From Microvirga sp. ACRRW (GTDB lineage: Bacteria; Pseudomonadota; Alphaproteobacteria; Rhizobiales; Beijerinckiaceae), in NCBI RefSeq assembly GCF_022346925.1, contig NZ_JAKRNJ010000007.1, positions 1 to 64,000 of the forward strand: a DNA stretch of 64,000 bases. Direction: 5' to 3'. This document shows, piece after piece, positions 52,280 to 61,490 of this stretch. The position numbers and the translations under genes are program-made. Position 1 is the stretch's first letter; each line of letters starts with the position of its first letter. Below the pieces are notes generated by a model that was not told the origin of the DNA, searched no databases, and worked only from the letters and a program-made list of their open reading frames with translations.

Positions 52280-54075
52280 ACATCATTGCGATGAGGAGAT
52301 GGGCCATGCGTGATTTGCGCAGGACGGCATTATGGCTGGGGCTGATCGGATCGGTCTCGTTCCTGTCCCTTTCCGCGATGGCGCAGACGACGACAGGCGA
52401 CTCGCCGGACACTTCCCAGCCCGTTCTTGCCCAGAGCCCTGCCGAACCGTCGTTCCACGATGTGGCGGTCCAAGCCGCACCGACGCAGGCAGAACCCACG
52501 CTTCCGCTCATTCCTCTGCCCGAGCCCGCGCCTTTCAGCATGCAAGCCGCCGATGCGGAGCCGAAAATCGAGATTCCCCTGCCGGATGCAGCCCCCGTGA
52601 CAGCGCTGATGCAGCAGGATGTGCTGCGCATGATTGTGGAGGGCCTGCTCGCGGATGACGCAGCCATGCGCAGCCTTCGCCTCTCCCGCAAGGAGCGCGA
52701 TGCCCTGACGGCCTTCTATGCGCAGGCCGAGCGTCCGCTGGCATGGTCACAGGATGGCGCCTTCACGTCCGCCGCGATGGGAGCCGTCGCACGGATCAAG
52801 GCCGCGGACGAAGATGGTCTCGATCCGACCGACTATCCCCTGCCCGACCTGAAACTGCGCAAGGAAGCCTCTCCCGCGCAATGGGCCGAGGCCGATCTGA
52901 AGTTCTCCGCTGCCGTGATCCGTTATGCGCGCGATGCGCGCGGCGGACGCATCGAGCCGTCCCGCCTGTCGGCGCTGGCGACGCCCAAACTCGCGATCCC
53001 TGAAGCCGATGAGGTGTTGAAGAAAGTCGCTTTCGCGAAGGACGCGAATGCGGCGCTTTCCTCCTACAACCCGCCGCATGCGGGCTACCGCGCCCTGAAG
53101 GAGCGCCTGGCGGAACTGCGCGCCAGCCATCCTTCGCAGCCGAGCGTACGGGTTCCCAAAGGCCCGGCGCTTCGCGTCGGCATGAAGGACCCGCGCGTGC
53201 CGCTGATCCGCGCGCGCTTCAACCTGAAGGACGACGACAAACACACCATCTACGACGAGCGCCTCGCCTCAGCGGTGGCGGCCTTCCAGAAGGAGAAAGG
53301 CCTGCCCACCAACGGTGTTCTCACGGCGCAAACGGTGGCCGCCCTCTCCGGCCCGTCGCTGGCGCAGCGCGAAGCCGAATTGATCGCCAACATGGAGCGC
53401 TGGCGCTGGCTGCCCGAGGATCTGGGCGAGCGGCACATCCTGGTGAACGTGCCCGAGTTCCGCCTCCAGCTCAGCGAGGACGGCAAGGTCACCCACGAGA
53501 CGCGGGTGATCGTCGGCAAGGAGCAATCGCAGACGCCGATCTTCTCCGAGGACATGAAATACCTGGTGGTGAATCCCTCCTGGACGATTCCTCCCTCGAT
53601 CATGAAGAAGGAGATCCTCCCGGCGCTCGCGAACGATCCGGACTATGCCGCGAAGAAGGGCTACAGGATCATCCGCCGGGGCAACAGCATCTCGGTGCAG
53701 CAGCCCCCGGGCGAGCGCAACGCGCTAGGCTTCGTGAAGTTCATGTTCCCCAACCAGCACGCGGTCTACCTGCACGATACGCCCAACCGCAATCTCTTCT
53801 CGGCCACTAGGCGGGCCTTCAGCCATGGCTGCGTGCGCGTGGACAAGCCCTTCGAGCTGGCGGAGGCGGTGATGGGCGAAGGCGCCAAATGGGATGAAAA
53901 GAGGCTCAAAAGCCTCATCGGCAAGGGCGAGCGCACCGTGCATCTGCCCAAGCCCCTGCCCGTGCACCTCGCCTATTTCACGGTGGCCGTGGACGAGAAG
54001 GGCTCCCTCAAGTCCTTCCCCGATCTCTACGGGCTGGACCAGAAGGTCCGCACGGCCCTCGGCCTCACCCAATAG
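52270..54075 (+). CDS. L,D-transpeptidase with peptidoglycan-binding domain (YcbB/LdtD-like)
   Basis: Periplasmic enzyme that forms 3-3 peptidoglycan crosslinks or attaches proteins to peptidoglycan. It has 601 residues from the ATG at 52270 with GGAGG 5 bases upstream. A signal sequence (LRRTALWLGLIGSVSFLSLSAMAQ) is followed by a Pro/Ala-rich stretch, a YcbB-type N-terminal region (about 150-290), a peptidoglycan-binding helix bundle (RARFNLKDDDKHTIYDERLASAVAAFQKEKGLPTNG region), and the YkuD catalytic domain with HAVYLHDTP and FSHGCVRVDKP, catalytic Cys near residue 520. All active-site residues are present. It ends at a strong terminator. Confidence 0.92.
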   Translation: MSSDIIAMRRWAMRDLRRTALWLGLIGSVSFLSLSAMAQTTTGDSPDTSQPVLAQSPAEPSFHDVAVQAAPTQAEPTLPLIPLPEPAPFSMQAADAEPKIEIPLPDAAPVTALMQQDVLRMIVEGLLADDAAMRSLRLSRKERDALTAFYAQAERPLAWSQDGAFTSAAMGAVARIKAADEDGLDPTDYPLPDLKLRKEASPAQWAEADLKFSAAVIRYARDARGGRIEPSRLSALATPKLAIPEADEVLKKVAFAKDANAALSSYNPPHAGYRALKERLAELRASHPSQPSVRVPKGPALRVGMKDPRVPLIRARFNLKDDDKHTIYDERLASAVAAFQKEKGLPTNGVLTAQTVAALSGPSLAQREAELIANMERWRWLPEDLGERHILVNVPEFRLQLSEDGKVTHETRVIVGKEQSQTPIFSEDMKYLVVNPSWTIPPSIMKKEILPALANDPDYAAKKGYRIIRRGNSISVQQPPGERNALGFVKFMFPNQHAVYLHDTPNRNLFSATRRAFSHGCVRVDKPFELAEAVMGEGAKWDEKRLKSLIGKGERTVHLPKPLPVHLAYFTVAVDEKGSLKSFPDLYGLDQKVRTALGLTQ

Positions 54076-54083
54076 CTCTTCTC

Positions 54084-54109
54084 AAAAGCGGCCTTCAGGG
54101 CCGCTTTTT
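54084..54109 (+). terminator. Rho-independent terminator of the L,D-transpeptidase gene
   Basis: AAAAGCGGCC (54084-54093) and GGCCGCTTTT (54099-54108), 5-base loop, ending in a T-tract, 9 bases after the stop codon. Confidence 0.9.
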
Positions 54110-54118
54110 CTTATCCAC

Positions 54119-54133
54119 TTAACCTGGAAGTAA
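54119..54133. promoter_or_regulatory. CtrA-like site upstream of the DUF882 gene
   Basis: TTAACCTGGAAGTAA fits TTAA-N7-TTAA with one mismatch, and TTAACC-N5-GTAACC resembles the direct-repeat form of the box. It lies about 80 bases before the likely start codon of the next gene. Confidence 0.35.
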
Positions 54134-54211
54134 CCGTCTTCGGCAAAGATCCTTTCACTATAAGTGATTACTGCACCGTCCAAGTGCAGCGAGTACAAGA
54201 CGAGTATCACA

Positions 54212-55861
54212 GTGAGAGTATTGCGTTCGGACGGCTTGGTGCGTCGCGCCGGTCTTGGTCTTGCGGTCCTTTTGGCCGTGATGGTCGGCGGCGTGCGCGG
54301 CACGCAGGATGCCATCGCCAACGGCGATACGCGCACGCTGACCTTCTATCACAACAATACCAAGGAAACGCTGACCGTCACCTTCCGGCGCAACGGCCAG
54401 TACGATTCCGCCGCCTTGCAGCAGCTCAACTGGTTCCTGCGTGACTGGCGGCGCGATGAGCCGACCCGCATGGACCCGCGCCTGTTCGATACCGTGTGGG
54501 AGGTCTATCGCGAGGTAGGCTCCAGCGGACCCGTGCACGTGAACTCCGCCTATCGCTCGCCCCACACCAATTCCATGCTGCGCCGCCGCTCCAGCGCAGT
54601 GGCCAAGAACAGCCAGCACATGCAGGGCAAGGCCCTGGACTTCTACCTGCCGGACGTCTCCGCCTCGCGCCTGCGCGCGGTGGGCATGAAGCTTCAGAAC
54701 GGCGGCGTCGGCTATTATCCCAACGCCTATACGCCCTTCGTGCATCTCGACGTCGGCAGCGTGCGCGCTTGGCCGCGTATGACGCGCGATCAGCTCGTGA
54801 GCATCTTCCCCGACGGCAAGACGGTGCATGTCCCCTCCGACGGCAAGCCGCTGCCCGGTTACGACATGGCCCGCGCCGAAGTGCTCGCCAAGGGCGGCAC
54901 GGTTGCAGGCTACTCGGCCTATGCGGATGCGGAAGAAGCTATTTCCGCACAGCAGCCCCGCCGCAAGAGCTTCTGGGCGAGCCTGTTCGGTCTGGAGGAC
55001 GAGGAGGAGGATGCGGAGGAAATCCGCACCGCATCGCGTCCGAGCCGCACGATCATGGCATCGCGCAACAACTATGCGGACGATACCAACGCCACGCCTC
55101 TGGCAGCCCTGCAGCAATATGAGAACAGGAACGCGCCGGTTCAGCGCCAGGCTCCCGTGGCCGTGGCGCGTGCGCGGGTTGAGCAGCCTTCGCCGACCGT
55201 GGTGGCCGCCATGGCGCCTGCCCTGCGCGAGGATCTCTCGCCTCCTGCATCCGCGCCTCTGCCGCCGACGCGGATCAACGGCGCGCCTGGCACAGTCAAC
55301 TCGCCGAGTGGCCCGACGCTCGCCTGGCAGCAGGGACCTGACGCGCAGGGCGACATGTCGATTGCCAGGGGCATGGCCTTCGCGCCGATGCCGCCGCGCC
55401 GTCCGGATGCGGAGGATGCGCCTGAGACCACCGCGCTCGCCTATGCTCCGCTGCCGCCCGCGCGCCCAGGCTCTCTCGCTGCGACGAACCCGATCCCAGT
55501 CCTGACCGAATTGCGCGGCGCTACGGACATCGTGGTGGCGAGCGCCGCTCCCCTGCCCCCGCCACGTCCCGACCGCGCCATCGTCGTGGCGTCCGCGAGC
55601 GCCGTCGACATTCCGGTCACGGGCTCAACGCCGAAGGCCCCCGAGAAGGACCTGCCGAAGGATGCCAAGCCGAAAACGGCAATTGCGCCCGAGGTAAAGT
55701 CTCCTCCAGCGAAGACCCCGCAGAAGCCCGCCACAGCGCTGAGCGCGCTGATGTCGGCGGAGCCCAGCGTCCATATGGGCTTCTCCAACAAACCTGTCGG
55801 CGATCTGGCCACGAACAAGTTCACAGGGCCGGCGGTGAAGCCGGTGCCGGTGGTGAGATAA
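54212..55861 (+). CDS. DUF882 (YcbK/M15-like) murein endopeptidase-type protein with Pro-rich tail
   Basis: An exported protein of about 549 residues. The start is uncertain: GTG at 54212 (VRVLRSDGLVRRAGLGLAVLLAVMVGG) or ATG at 54164. After the signal segment, the DUF882 domain (about 35-190) has the peptidase M15 zinc pattern: VNSAYRSPHTN, NSQHMQGKALDFYLPD and PFVHLDVG, with both His and the Asp in place. This suggests D,D- or endopeptidase activity on peptidoglycan, as for E. coli MepK. The C-terminal 300 residues are low-complexity, rich in Pro/Ala with repeated APLPPxRP units. It follows an L,D-transpeptidase gene, so both act on the cell wall. Confidence 0.85.
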   Translation: MRVLRSDGLVRRAGLGLAVLLAVMVGGVRGTQDAIANGDTRTLTFYHNNTKETLTVTFRRNGQYDSAALQQLNWFLRDWRRDEPTRMDPRLFDTVWEVYREVGSSGPVHVNSAYRSPHTNSMLRRRSSAVAKNSQHMQGKALDFYLPDVSASRLRAVGMKLQNGGVGYYPNAYTPFVHLDVGSVRAWPRMTRDQLVSIFPDGKTVHVPSDGKPLPGYDMARAEVLAKGGTVAGYSAYADAEEAISAQQPRRKSFWASLFGLEDEEEDAEEIRTASRPSRTIMASRNNYADDTNATPLAALQQYENRNAPVQRQAPVAVARARVEQPSPTVVAAMAPALREDLSPPASAPLPPTRINGAPGTVNSPSGPTLAWQQGPDAQGDMSIARGMAFAPMPPRRPDAEDAPETTALAYAPLPPARPGSLAATNPIPVLTELRGATDIVVASAAPLPPPRPDRAIVVASASAVDIPVTGSTPKAPEKDLPKDAKPKTAIAPEVKSPPAKTPQKPATALSALMSAEPSVHMGFSNKPVGDLATNKFTGPAVKPVPVVR

Positions 55862-55865
55862 GAAG

Positions 55866-55890
55866 AAGGGCCCCTCTCGGGGCCCTTTTC
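55866..55890. terminator. Bidirectional terminator between DUF882 and DUF1989 genes
   Basis: AAGGGCCCC (55866-55874), TCTC loop, GGGGCCCTT (55879-55887) followed by TTC. It lies between two convergent genes. Confidence 0.85.
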
Positions 55891-55894
55891 AATT

Positions 55895-56755
55895 TCAATC
55901 GCCGTGCCTGCGGCTGTAGCTGTTGCGCGGCGCCGGACTCCATCCTTCAGGCGCCGCCTTCGGCTTGTAGATCTCGACCAGCAACGGATGGCACATTGCC
56001 ACATCGCTCGAATGCTCCGTGCTGCAATCGCCGCCGGGACAGGCCGAGAGAGCCCCAAGCAGGTCGATCTCCGCGAAGAACTCCAGATAATCGCCCGGCC
56101 GCACGGGGCTCGCCTTCATGAAATACTGACCCGTATCGCGGGTGAAGCCGGTGCACATGAAGACATTGAGCACATCATGCACCGCAGGCTCCACGGATTC
56201 GCGCGGGCGGTCGACATGCTCGGCGAGCGCGCGCGTGAGATTGGAGTGGCAGCAATGATGGTATTCGTGACCCGAGAGGAGCTTATGCGTGTAGGGATCG
56301 CAGCGCGTGCCGATCACATCGTGCACGGAACCCCCGAACTCGTCGAAGCCGTACCAGTCGAGCGTATCATGCGTGATCGTCGCCATGGGGCGCAGATAAG
56401 GCAGACATGACCAGAGCTGGTCGCCGGTGGAGAGATGCGTGCCGTGGAGCGCGCGGGTCTTGCCGGAGAAGAAGCGCTCGTTGAGGTCATCCGCCGCCCA
56501 GAGGTTCAGGTCTCCCACCTGAGGCCCTTCGATGCTCACGATGCGAAAGAAGGAACCGGCTGGCACCGAAAAAGTGCGCGCCTCGCGCGGCGGCACGACC
56601 ACCTCATCCACCTTCTCCCAACCCTCGCGCGCCGCCTGGTAGGCGGCTAGGTTCGGACGCGGCAGCGTGTCGACGGGATAACAGATCACCGGACGGATCG
56701 CCCGGCGCGCCTCGGCATCCTGCGGTTCCGTGACTTCGTTACGCGCGCGCTTCAT
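55895..56755 (-). CDS. DUF1989 (urea carboxylase-associated) family protein
   Basis: A 286-residue protein of the DUF1989 family, often annotated as urea amidolyase-associated. The pattern VVPPREARTFSVPAGSFFRIVSIEGPQVGDLNLW opens the domain, followed by STGDQLWSCLPYLRPMATITHDTL, RCDPYTHKLLSGHEYHHCCHSNLTRAL and FMCTGFTRDTGQYFMKASPVRPGDYLEF. Several conserved Cys and His residues suggest metal binding. The ATG at 56755 has GGAGG 5 bases upstream, which rules out the longer frame to 56929. No urea carboxylase genes are adjacent. Confidence 0.85.
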   Translation of the reverse strand: MKRARNEVTEPQDAEARRAIRPVICYPVDTLPRPNLAAYQAAREGWEKVDEVVVPPREARTFSVPAGSFFRIVSIEGPQVGDLNLWAADDLNERFFSGKTRALHGTHLSTGDQLWSCLPYLRPMATITHDTLDWYGFDEFGGSVHDVIGTRCDPYTHKLLSGHEYHHCCHSNLTRALAEHVDRPRESVEPAVHDVLNVFMCTGFTRDTGQYFMKASPVRPGDYLEFFAEIDLLGALSACPGGDCSTEHSSDVAMCHPLLVEIYKPKAAPEGWSPAPRNSYSRRHGD

Positions 56756-56907
56756 GTATCCCTCCAGCAAAACCGATATTCGCTGGTCCCGGTATAAGTG
56801 CGCGAGACAGGCGACGACAAGGCAGGAGTTCGAAGAAAGGCCTTTTGAAGAAGGGCCTTTTTCCGCCGCCATCAATGTTGTTTCATGGCGGATGTTCAAA
56901 GGACCGC

Positions 56908-57342
56908 ATGATGCTCGACACGAATGCACAACGCGCTCTCGCCGCCTATCCTCACCGCACCTCCGCTGAGATCCGGTATGCCGATCTCGACCGGCAGGGT
57001 CATGTCAACAACGCCGTGTTCGCCACCTATTCGGAAATCGGACGGGTGGCCTTCATGTACGATCCCGAACGGCCCCTGGATCCCGAAGGCACGAGCTTTG
57101 TGATCGCGAGACTTCTGATCGACTTTAGGGCGGAGCTGTTCTGGCCCGGCACCGTCGATATCGGCACGGGCGTACTGAAAGTCGGCCGCAGCTCCTTCGC
57201 GCTTGCTCAGGGCATGTTCAACGATGGACGTCTGGTGGCGACGGCGGAGGCCACCATCGTCATGGTCGACAGGCAGACGCGCCGCTCAACGCCTCTTCCA
57301 CCCGAAACAATGGCCATCCTGAACGGCCTCATGCTGCGTTGA
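56908..57342 (+). CDS. Acyl-CoA thioesterase, 4HBT family (FadM-like)
   Basis: A 144-residue hot-dog fold thioesterase. The signature is AEIRYADLDRQGHVNNAVFATYSEIGRVAFMYD, with the catalytic Asp and the HVNN motif, then FVIARLLIDFRAELFWPGTVDIGTGVLKVGRSSF. AAAGGA lies just upstream of paired ATGs at 56908 and 56911. It is divergent from the DUF1989 gene. The natural acyl-CoA substrate is unknown. Confidence 0.88.
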   Translation: MMLDTNAQRALAAYPHRTSAEIRYADLDRQGHVNNAVFATYSEIGRVAFMYDPERPLDPEGTSFVIARLLIDFRAELFWPGTVDIGTGVLKVGRSSFALAQGMFNDGRLVATAEATIVMVDRQTRRSTPLPPETMAILNGLMLR

Positions 57343-57469
57343 GTGTGAGCCCGCATTACCTCGTCCGGGCCGTTTCCCGTCACGCATCCCTTTGGATAGC
57401 CTGCTTAAGGGCAGTCGCCTCGAAAAGGTTTCAACCGTTAGAAGTCACGCGGAATGCGTGGAGAAGGGC

Positions 57470-57610
57470 ATGAACGACGAGGATGGCGACAGAGTTCTTG
57501 AAGTCCGGCCGCAATCGCCCGTGAACGACGATCTGGCGCGCGTGATGGATTGGGTCGGCCTGTCGGCAGCCATCGGCATGATCGCGGTCGCCGTCTTCCT
57601 CGCGTCGTGA
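57470..57610 (+). CDS. Tiny membrane protein, 46 residues
   Basis: Not recognised. The ATG at 57470 is preceded by GGAGAAGGG and gives 46 residues: an acidic, polar first half (MNDEDGDRVLEVRPQSPVND) and one C-terminal membrane helix (DWVGLSAAIGMIAVAVFLAS). The good ribosome binding site and amphipathic layout favour a real small membrane protein. There is no homology that I can state. It converges on the GGDEF-EAL gene. Confidence 0.5.
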   Translation: MNDEDGDRVLEVRPQSPVNDDLARVMDWVGLSAAIGMIAVAVFLAS

Positions 57611-57650
57611 CCCGCGTTCGGGAAACCACATTCTCAGACGGCTTCTCGCA

Positions 57651-60149
57651 TCACCGCTTCTCCGCCCGAGCCTCGAGCAATGCGGTGATATCCGATGCGT
57701 TCATGGGCTTCGCATAGAAATATCCCTGCGCACTGTGGCACCCCATTCTCCGCAACCTCTGCACCTGCCCTTCCGTTTCCACTCCTTCAGCGGTCACATG
57801 CAAGCCAAGACTGTGACCGAGGCCAATGACGGCCGCCACGATGGCGGCGTCGTCCTCATCCTGCTCCAGATCGGCGATGAAGCTGTGGTCGATCTTGATG
57901 TGGTCGACGGGGAAATGCTTGAGATGCGTCAGTGATGCGTAACCCGTTCCGAAATCATCCAGCGCAATCTGAACGCCCTGCCAGTGAAACTGCTCCAGCG
58001 TTTCCGCCACCAGGCCGAACTGCCCGTCGAGCAGCACCCGCTCCGTCACCTCGATCTCGAGATGCTTTGCAGGAACCTTCACGAGATTCAGAATACGCAG
58101 CACATCGTCCGCGAGGTTCGGCTGATTGAATTCCATAGATGAGAGATTGAACGCGACACGGCCGAAATCGTACCCGCCATCCAGCCAGCGGCGCATGTCG
58201 GATGCCATCCTGCCAATGAGTCTCTTCCCGAGCAGGGGGGCGAGTTCAGGATCGTCGAAGACCGCACCGAAGGTGGCGGGCGTGAGAATGCCTTTGTTCG
58301 GATGTTGCCATCGCGCAAGCGCCTCGAGGCCGACGATCCGGCCGGTCGCGAGACAGATCTTCGGCTGATAGAAGGGAACGAATTCGTTGCGCGAGATCGC
58401 CTCGCGCACATCTCGTCCCAGCGCGAGCCGCTGCTCGGTGACCTGCCTCATCTCCGGCGAATAGGTCACGACCCGTCCCCGCCCTTCCGCTTTGGCGCGG
58501 TACAAAGCGATGTCGGCATCCTTCAAAAGCTCCGCCGGCTCGGCGTCATGATCCGGGAAAGTCGCCACGCCGATGCTTGCCCGGCTCATGAGGGTTCGGC
58601 CCGCATACAGGAAAGGCTGACGCAATTTCTTGATGATGCTCTCGCCAAGGCCGACCGCATGATTCACCTTCGACGGCTCGACGAGCAGAACGGCGAACTC
58701 GTCTCCGCCGAGACGCACGACCGTATCCTGCTCGCGCATCATCTTCGTCAACCGGGCCGCCGTCTCTTTCAGAAGCATGTCGCCGGCATCATGCCCGAGC
58801 GTGTCGTTGACGTCCTTGAAGTCGTCGAGGTCGATCATCAGCAGGCTGACGCTGCCGCCGTTTCCTTTCGCATCCTTGAGGGCCTGCTCGAGACAGCGCT
58901 GAAACAAAACGCGGTTCGGCAGCCCCGTGAGAGCGTCGTGGTTTGCAGCGCGCCAGACCTCCTCTTCCGCCGCCTTGCGATCCGTGATGTCGAAGGTGAC
59001 GCCGACCACTCGGTTCGGACCCGCGCTTTCACCGCGCGAGGCCAGCCACAGGGTCTTTCCGTTCTCAAGCCGATAACGGAACTCCATGGTGTCGCTGCCC
59101 GTCGCATGGATACGATCGATGAAACGGCCCCGCGCGATCTGGTCCTCGAGCGGAACTCTTTCGAAAAACTCGGGCAGAGGACCTGAATCGACGCCGAGCA
59201 ATTCACGGGAATTGGCAGAGCGCGTAATATAATTCGTTTCGAGATCATGCTCCCAGGCGATCATGCGCCCCGCCTGCATGGCCAGCCGCAATCGCTCCTC
59301 GCTGGTCTTCAGTGCATCCTGCGCCTGTCGCCGATCATGAATGTCGGTGATCGTCCCGACCCACTCCCGAACCGATCCGTCGGCATTCGTCAGCGGGACA
59401 GCACGGGAGAGCACCCAGCGGTATTCGCCGTTTTTGTGCAGCACGCGGAACTCGGCTTCAATGGATCGTCCGGATGCCAGAGCCTCAGACCATATCTGCA
59501 TGAGGGGCCCGCGATCCTCCATGTGTACAGCTTGCAGCCAACCATGCCCCTCATACTCTTCCGGCACCTGCCCGCTGAATTCCTCCCATCCCCAGCCTCT
59601 CTGGATCGATCCGTCGGGAGCGGCGCGCCAGACCATCTCCGTCATGGCTTTGACGAGCGCGCGATAACGCTGCTCGCTATCGGCGAGAGCCTGTTCGGCC
59701 TGCTTCCAGACATGAATATCGGTGTAGGTGCCGACCCAGCGCTCGACCTGGCCCTCCGCATCGCAGACCGGACTGGCGAGGCCCAGCACCCACCGATATT
59801 CGCCTGAACGATGAAGAAGCCGATGCTCTATCTTGCAGTCGGACCCGGCTTCGAGCGCATCCTTCCAGATCGCGAGAACCGTCTCCCGGTCGTCGGGGTG
59901 GACGAGATCGATCCACTCATCCCCCCTGCCCGAGTCCACGGCAATGCCGGTAAAGTCATGCCAGCGCTTGTTGTGATAATCGTTGTAGCCATCGGCGCGC
60001 GCGGACCACACCATCTGCGGCAGCGCATCGAGACCAATGTGAGGCGTGGCGCCGCTTTCGTGCGCAGCTGCATCGGCGCTCCCGCTCCGTTCTACGGGCA
60101 TCGACGTGCGATCAGCATCGCCGCCTTCGGACGATGGTCCCGAGATCAC
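57651..60149 (-). CDS. PAS-PAS-PAS-GGDEF-EAL cyclic-di-GMP signalling protein
   Basis: An 832-residue soluble sensor with both diguanylate cyclase and c-di-GMP phosphodiesterase domains. Three PAS/PAC units (about 40-150, 165-280, 290-405) share the PxxMVWxAxxDGS and YRWVLxxAxPxxxxxG patterns. The GGDEF domain (about 410-570) has an intact RLGGDEFAVLL site and an RxxD inhibitory site (REQD) five residues before it. The EAL domain (about 580-825) has GLEALARWQHP, FNLSSMEFNQPNLADD, LDDFGTGYASLTHLK, KIDHSFI and TAEGVETEGQ, so both activities look intact. There are no membrane helices. The GTG start at 60149 follows GGGGG. Confidence 0.93.
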   Translation of the reverse strand: MISGPSSEGGDADRTSMPVERSGSADAAAHESGATPHIGLDALPQMVWSARADGYNDYHNKRWHDFTGIAVDSGRGDEWIDLVHPDDRETVLAIWKDALEAGSDCKIEHRLLHRSGEYRWVLGLASPVCDAEGQVERWVGTYTDIHVWKQAEQALADSEQRYRALVKAMTEMVWRAAPDGSIQRGWGWEEFSGQVPEEYEGHGWLQAVHMEDRGPLMQIWSEALASGRSIEAEFRVLHKNGEYRWVLSRAVPLTNADGSVREWVGTITDIHDRRQAQDALKTSEERLRLAMQAGRMIAWEHDLETNYITRSANSRELLGVDSGPLPEFFERVPLEDQIARGRFIDRIHATGSDTMEFRYRLENGKTLWLASRGESAGPNRVVGVTFDITDRKAAEEEVWRAANHDALTGLPNRVLFQRCLEQALKDAKGNGGSVSLLMIDLDDFKDVNDTLGHDAGDMLLKETAARLTKMMREQDTVVRLGGDEFAVLLVEPSKVNHAVGLGESIIKKLRQPFLYAGRTLMSRASIGVATFPDHDAEPAELLKDADIALYRAKAEGRGRVVTYSPEMRQVTEQRLALGRDVREAISRNEFVPFYQPKICLATGRIVGLEALARWQHPNKGILTPATFGAVFDDPELAPLLGKRLIGRMASDMRRWLDGGYDFGRVAFNLSSMEFNQPNLADDVLRILNLVKVPAKHLEIEVTERVLLDGQFGLVAETLEQFHWQGVQIALDDFGTGYASLTHLKHFPVDHIKIDHSFIADLEQDEDDAAIVAAVIGLGHSLGLHVTAEGVETEGQVQRLRRMGCHSAQGYFYAKPMNASDITALLEARAEKR

Positions 60150-60620
60150 GAAAAGCCCCCACGCAGAAAATAAAGCAACGTTATAAAAGCAGAAACCGTG
60201 TCCGCGAACTCGGACTTGTCACAGCTTCTTTTCAAAGTTGAAGCTCTTCTATGTCGAGCATGTCAACCTTGGCTGCAGAAAATACTTAAAAGCCTAATCG
60301 GTGAAGTAACCTCCTTACATTCGGCGGCGAATTGAACCATGAACTCTTGCTTGCCCTGCCGCAGGTCAAGACAACACCCCGCATGCAACATTAGGCGACG
60401 CTGAACCGCAGCCTGAGGTTTGCGCCCCTCCCACAGCCCAGAGGGAGAGTTGTCCCAAAATGCCAAGCCGCCGTCACGTCCGGTCAAGCGGCGATGAGGT
60501 ATTTCTGTATGGTGGCTATCGATCGGTCTCCGCTGCGTACCGGGAATGATGCGCTCTTCGCTTCCGTACCTCGGAGCCTGCGGGACCACGAGCGTGACAT
60601 TTCAAGAATGCGGTGCCGTC
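60150..60620. other. Intergenic region between the GGDEF-EAL gene and ppk2
   Basis: A 471-base divergent region. I see no supported gene. Short inverted repeats occur at about 60200-60216 (GTCCG-CGAACT-CGGAC) and 60223-60246 (AGCTTC...GAAGCT). TATAAAAGC near 60182 could serve as a -10 element on either strand. An open frame at 60263-60589 on the minus strand has no ribosome binding site or coherent fold and is not called. Confidence 0.4.
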
Positions 60621-61466
60621 ATGAAGGGCGAAGGGCTTCTGAAGAACGAGAGAGCCAGCATTGGCAAAGCAGTCGGCTCCGGCCGCCGGGAGAAAATGAA
60701 GCGGCAGGATTTCGAGGACGAGTTGAGACAGCTCCAGGTCGAGCTCGTTCGTCTGCAAAACTGGGTCAAGGCAACCGGAGCCAGGATCATCGTGATCTTC
60801 GAGGGCCGTGACACCGCGGGAAAGGGTGGGGTCATCAGCCGGATCACGCAACGCGTGAGCCCCCGGGTGTTCCGCCATGTTGCTCTGCCGGCGCCGACCG
60901 AGCGGGAGAAAAGCCAGCTCTATATCCAACGCTACATTGCGCACTTCCCCGCCGCCGGTGAGATCGTGCTGTTCGACCGCTCCTGGTACAACCGCGCCGG
61001 TGTCGAACGCGTGATGGGCTTCTGCACGGATGACGAGTACGAGCGGTTCATGCGCCTCGTGCCATCGTTCGAAAAAGAGATCGTCGACAACGGCATCATC
61101 CTGCTCAAGTATTTCCTCGACGTCAGCCAGGACGAGCAGCGCAAGCGTTTCGCCGACCGGATCGAGGATCCGATCAAGCATTGGAAGCTCAGCCCGATGG
61201 ACACCGAATCCGTGCGCCGCTGGTGGGATTACACGCTGGCCTATCAAGACATGATGGAGGCCACGGATACGCCCGCCAATCCGTGGTTCATCGTGCCGTC
61301 CGACGACAAGCGCCGCGCGCGCCTGAACCTGATCGCGCATCTGCTCAATGCAATCCCTTACAAGAAGATCAAGGTCGATCTGCCGAAGGTACCCAAAGCC
61401 GAGCCGAAGCCCAAGGGTGTCAAGGACGGGCTACCGGCATCACACATCGTGCAGGCACCTTATTAA
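60621..61466 (+). CDS. ppk2: Polyphosphate kinase 2
   Basis: Single-domain PPK2 enzyme that phosphorylates nucleoside diphosphates using polyphosphate. About 281 residues from the ATG at 60621. A later ATG at 60696 has GGGAG close upstream, and an earlier one lies at 60546, so the start is uncertain. Motifs: Walker A FEGRDTAGKGGVISRI (about 60-75), the DRSWYNRAGVERVMGFC Walker B and lid, and WKLSPMDTESVRRWWDYTLAYQDM. All catalytic residues typical of the class I group are visible. It is followed after 24 bases by a SulP transporter gene, so they may be cotranscribed. Confidence 0.92.
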   Translation: MKGEGLLKNERASIGKAVGSGRREKMKRQDFEDELRQLQVELVRLQNWVKATGARIIVIFEGRDTAGKGGVISRITQRVSPRVFRHVALPAPTEREKSQLYIQRYIAHFPAAGEIVLFDRSWYNRAGVERVMGFCTDDEYERFMRLVPSFEKEIVDNGIILLKYFLDVSQDEQRKRFADRIEDPIKHWKLSPMDTESVRRWWDYTLAYQDMMEATDTPANPWFIVPSDDKRRARLNLIAHLLNAIPYKKIKVDLPKVPKAEPKPKGVKDGLPASHIVQAPY

Positions 61467-61490
61467 GACAAAGCCGATGAGGGTAACGCG

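Noticed and set aside
60263..60589. 108-codon open frame in the GGDEF-ppk2 intergenic region
   Set aside because: No ribosome binding site, mixed composition and no coherent secondary structure or motif. The region is better described as intergenic.
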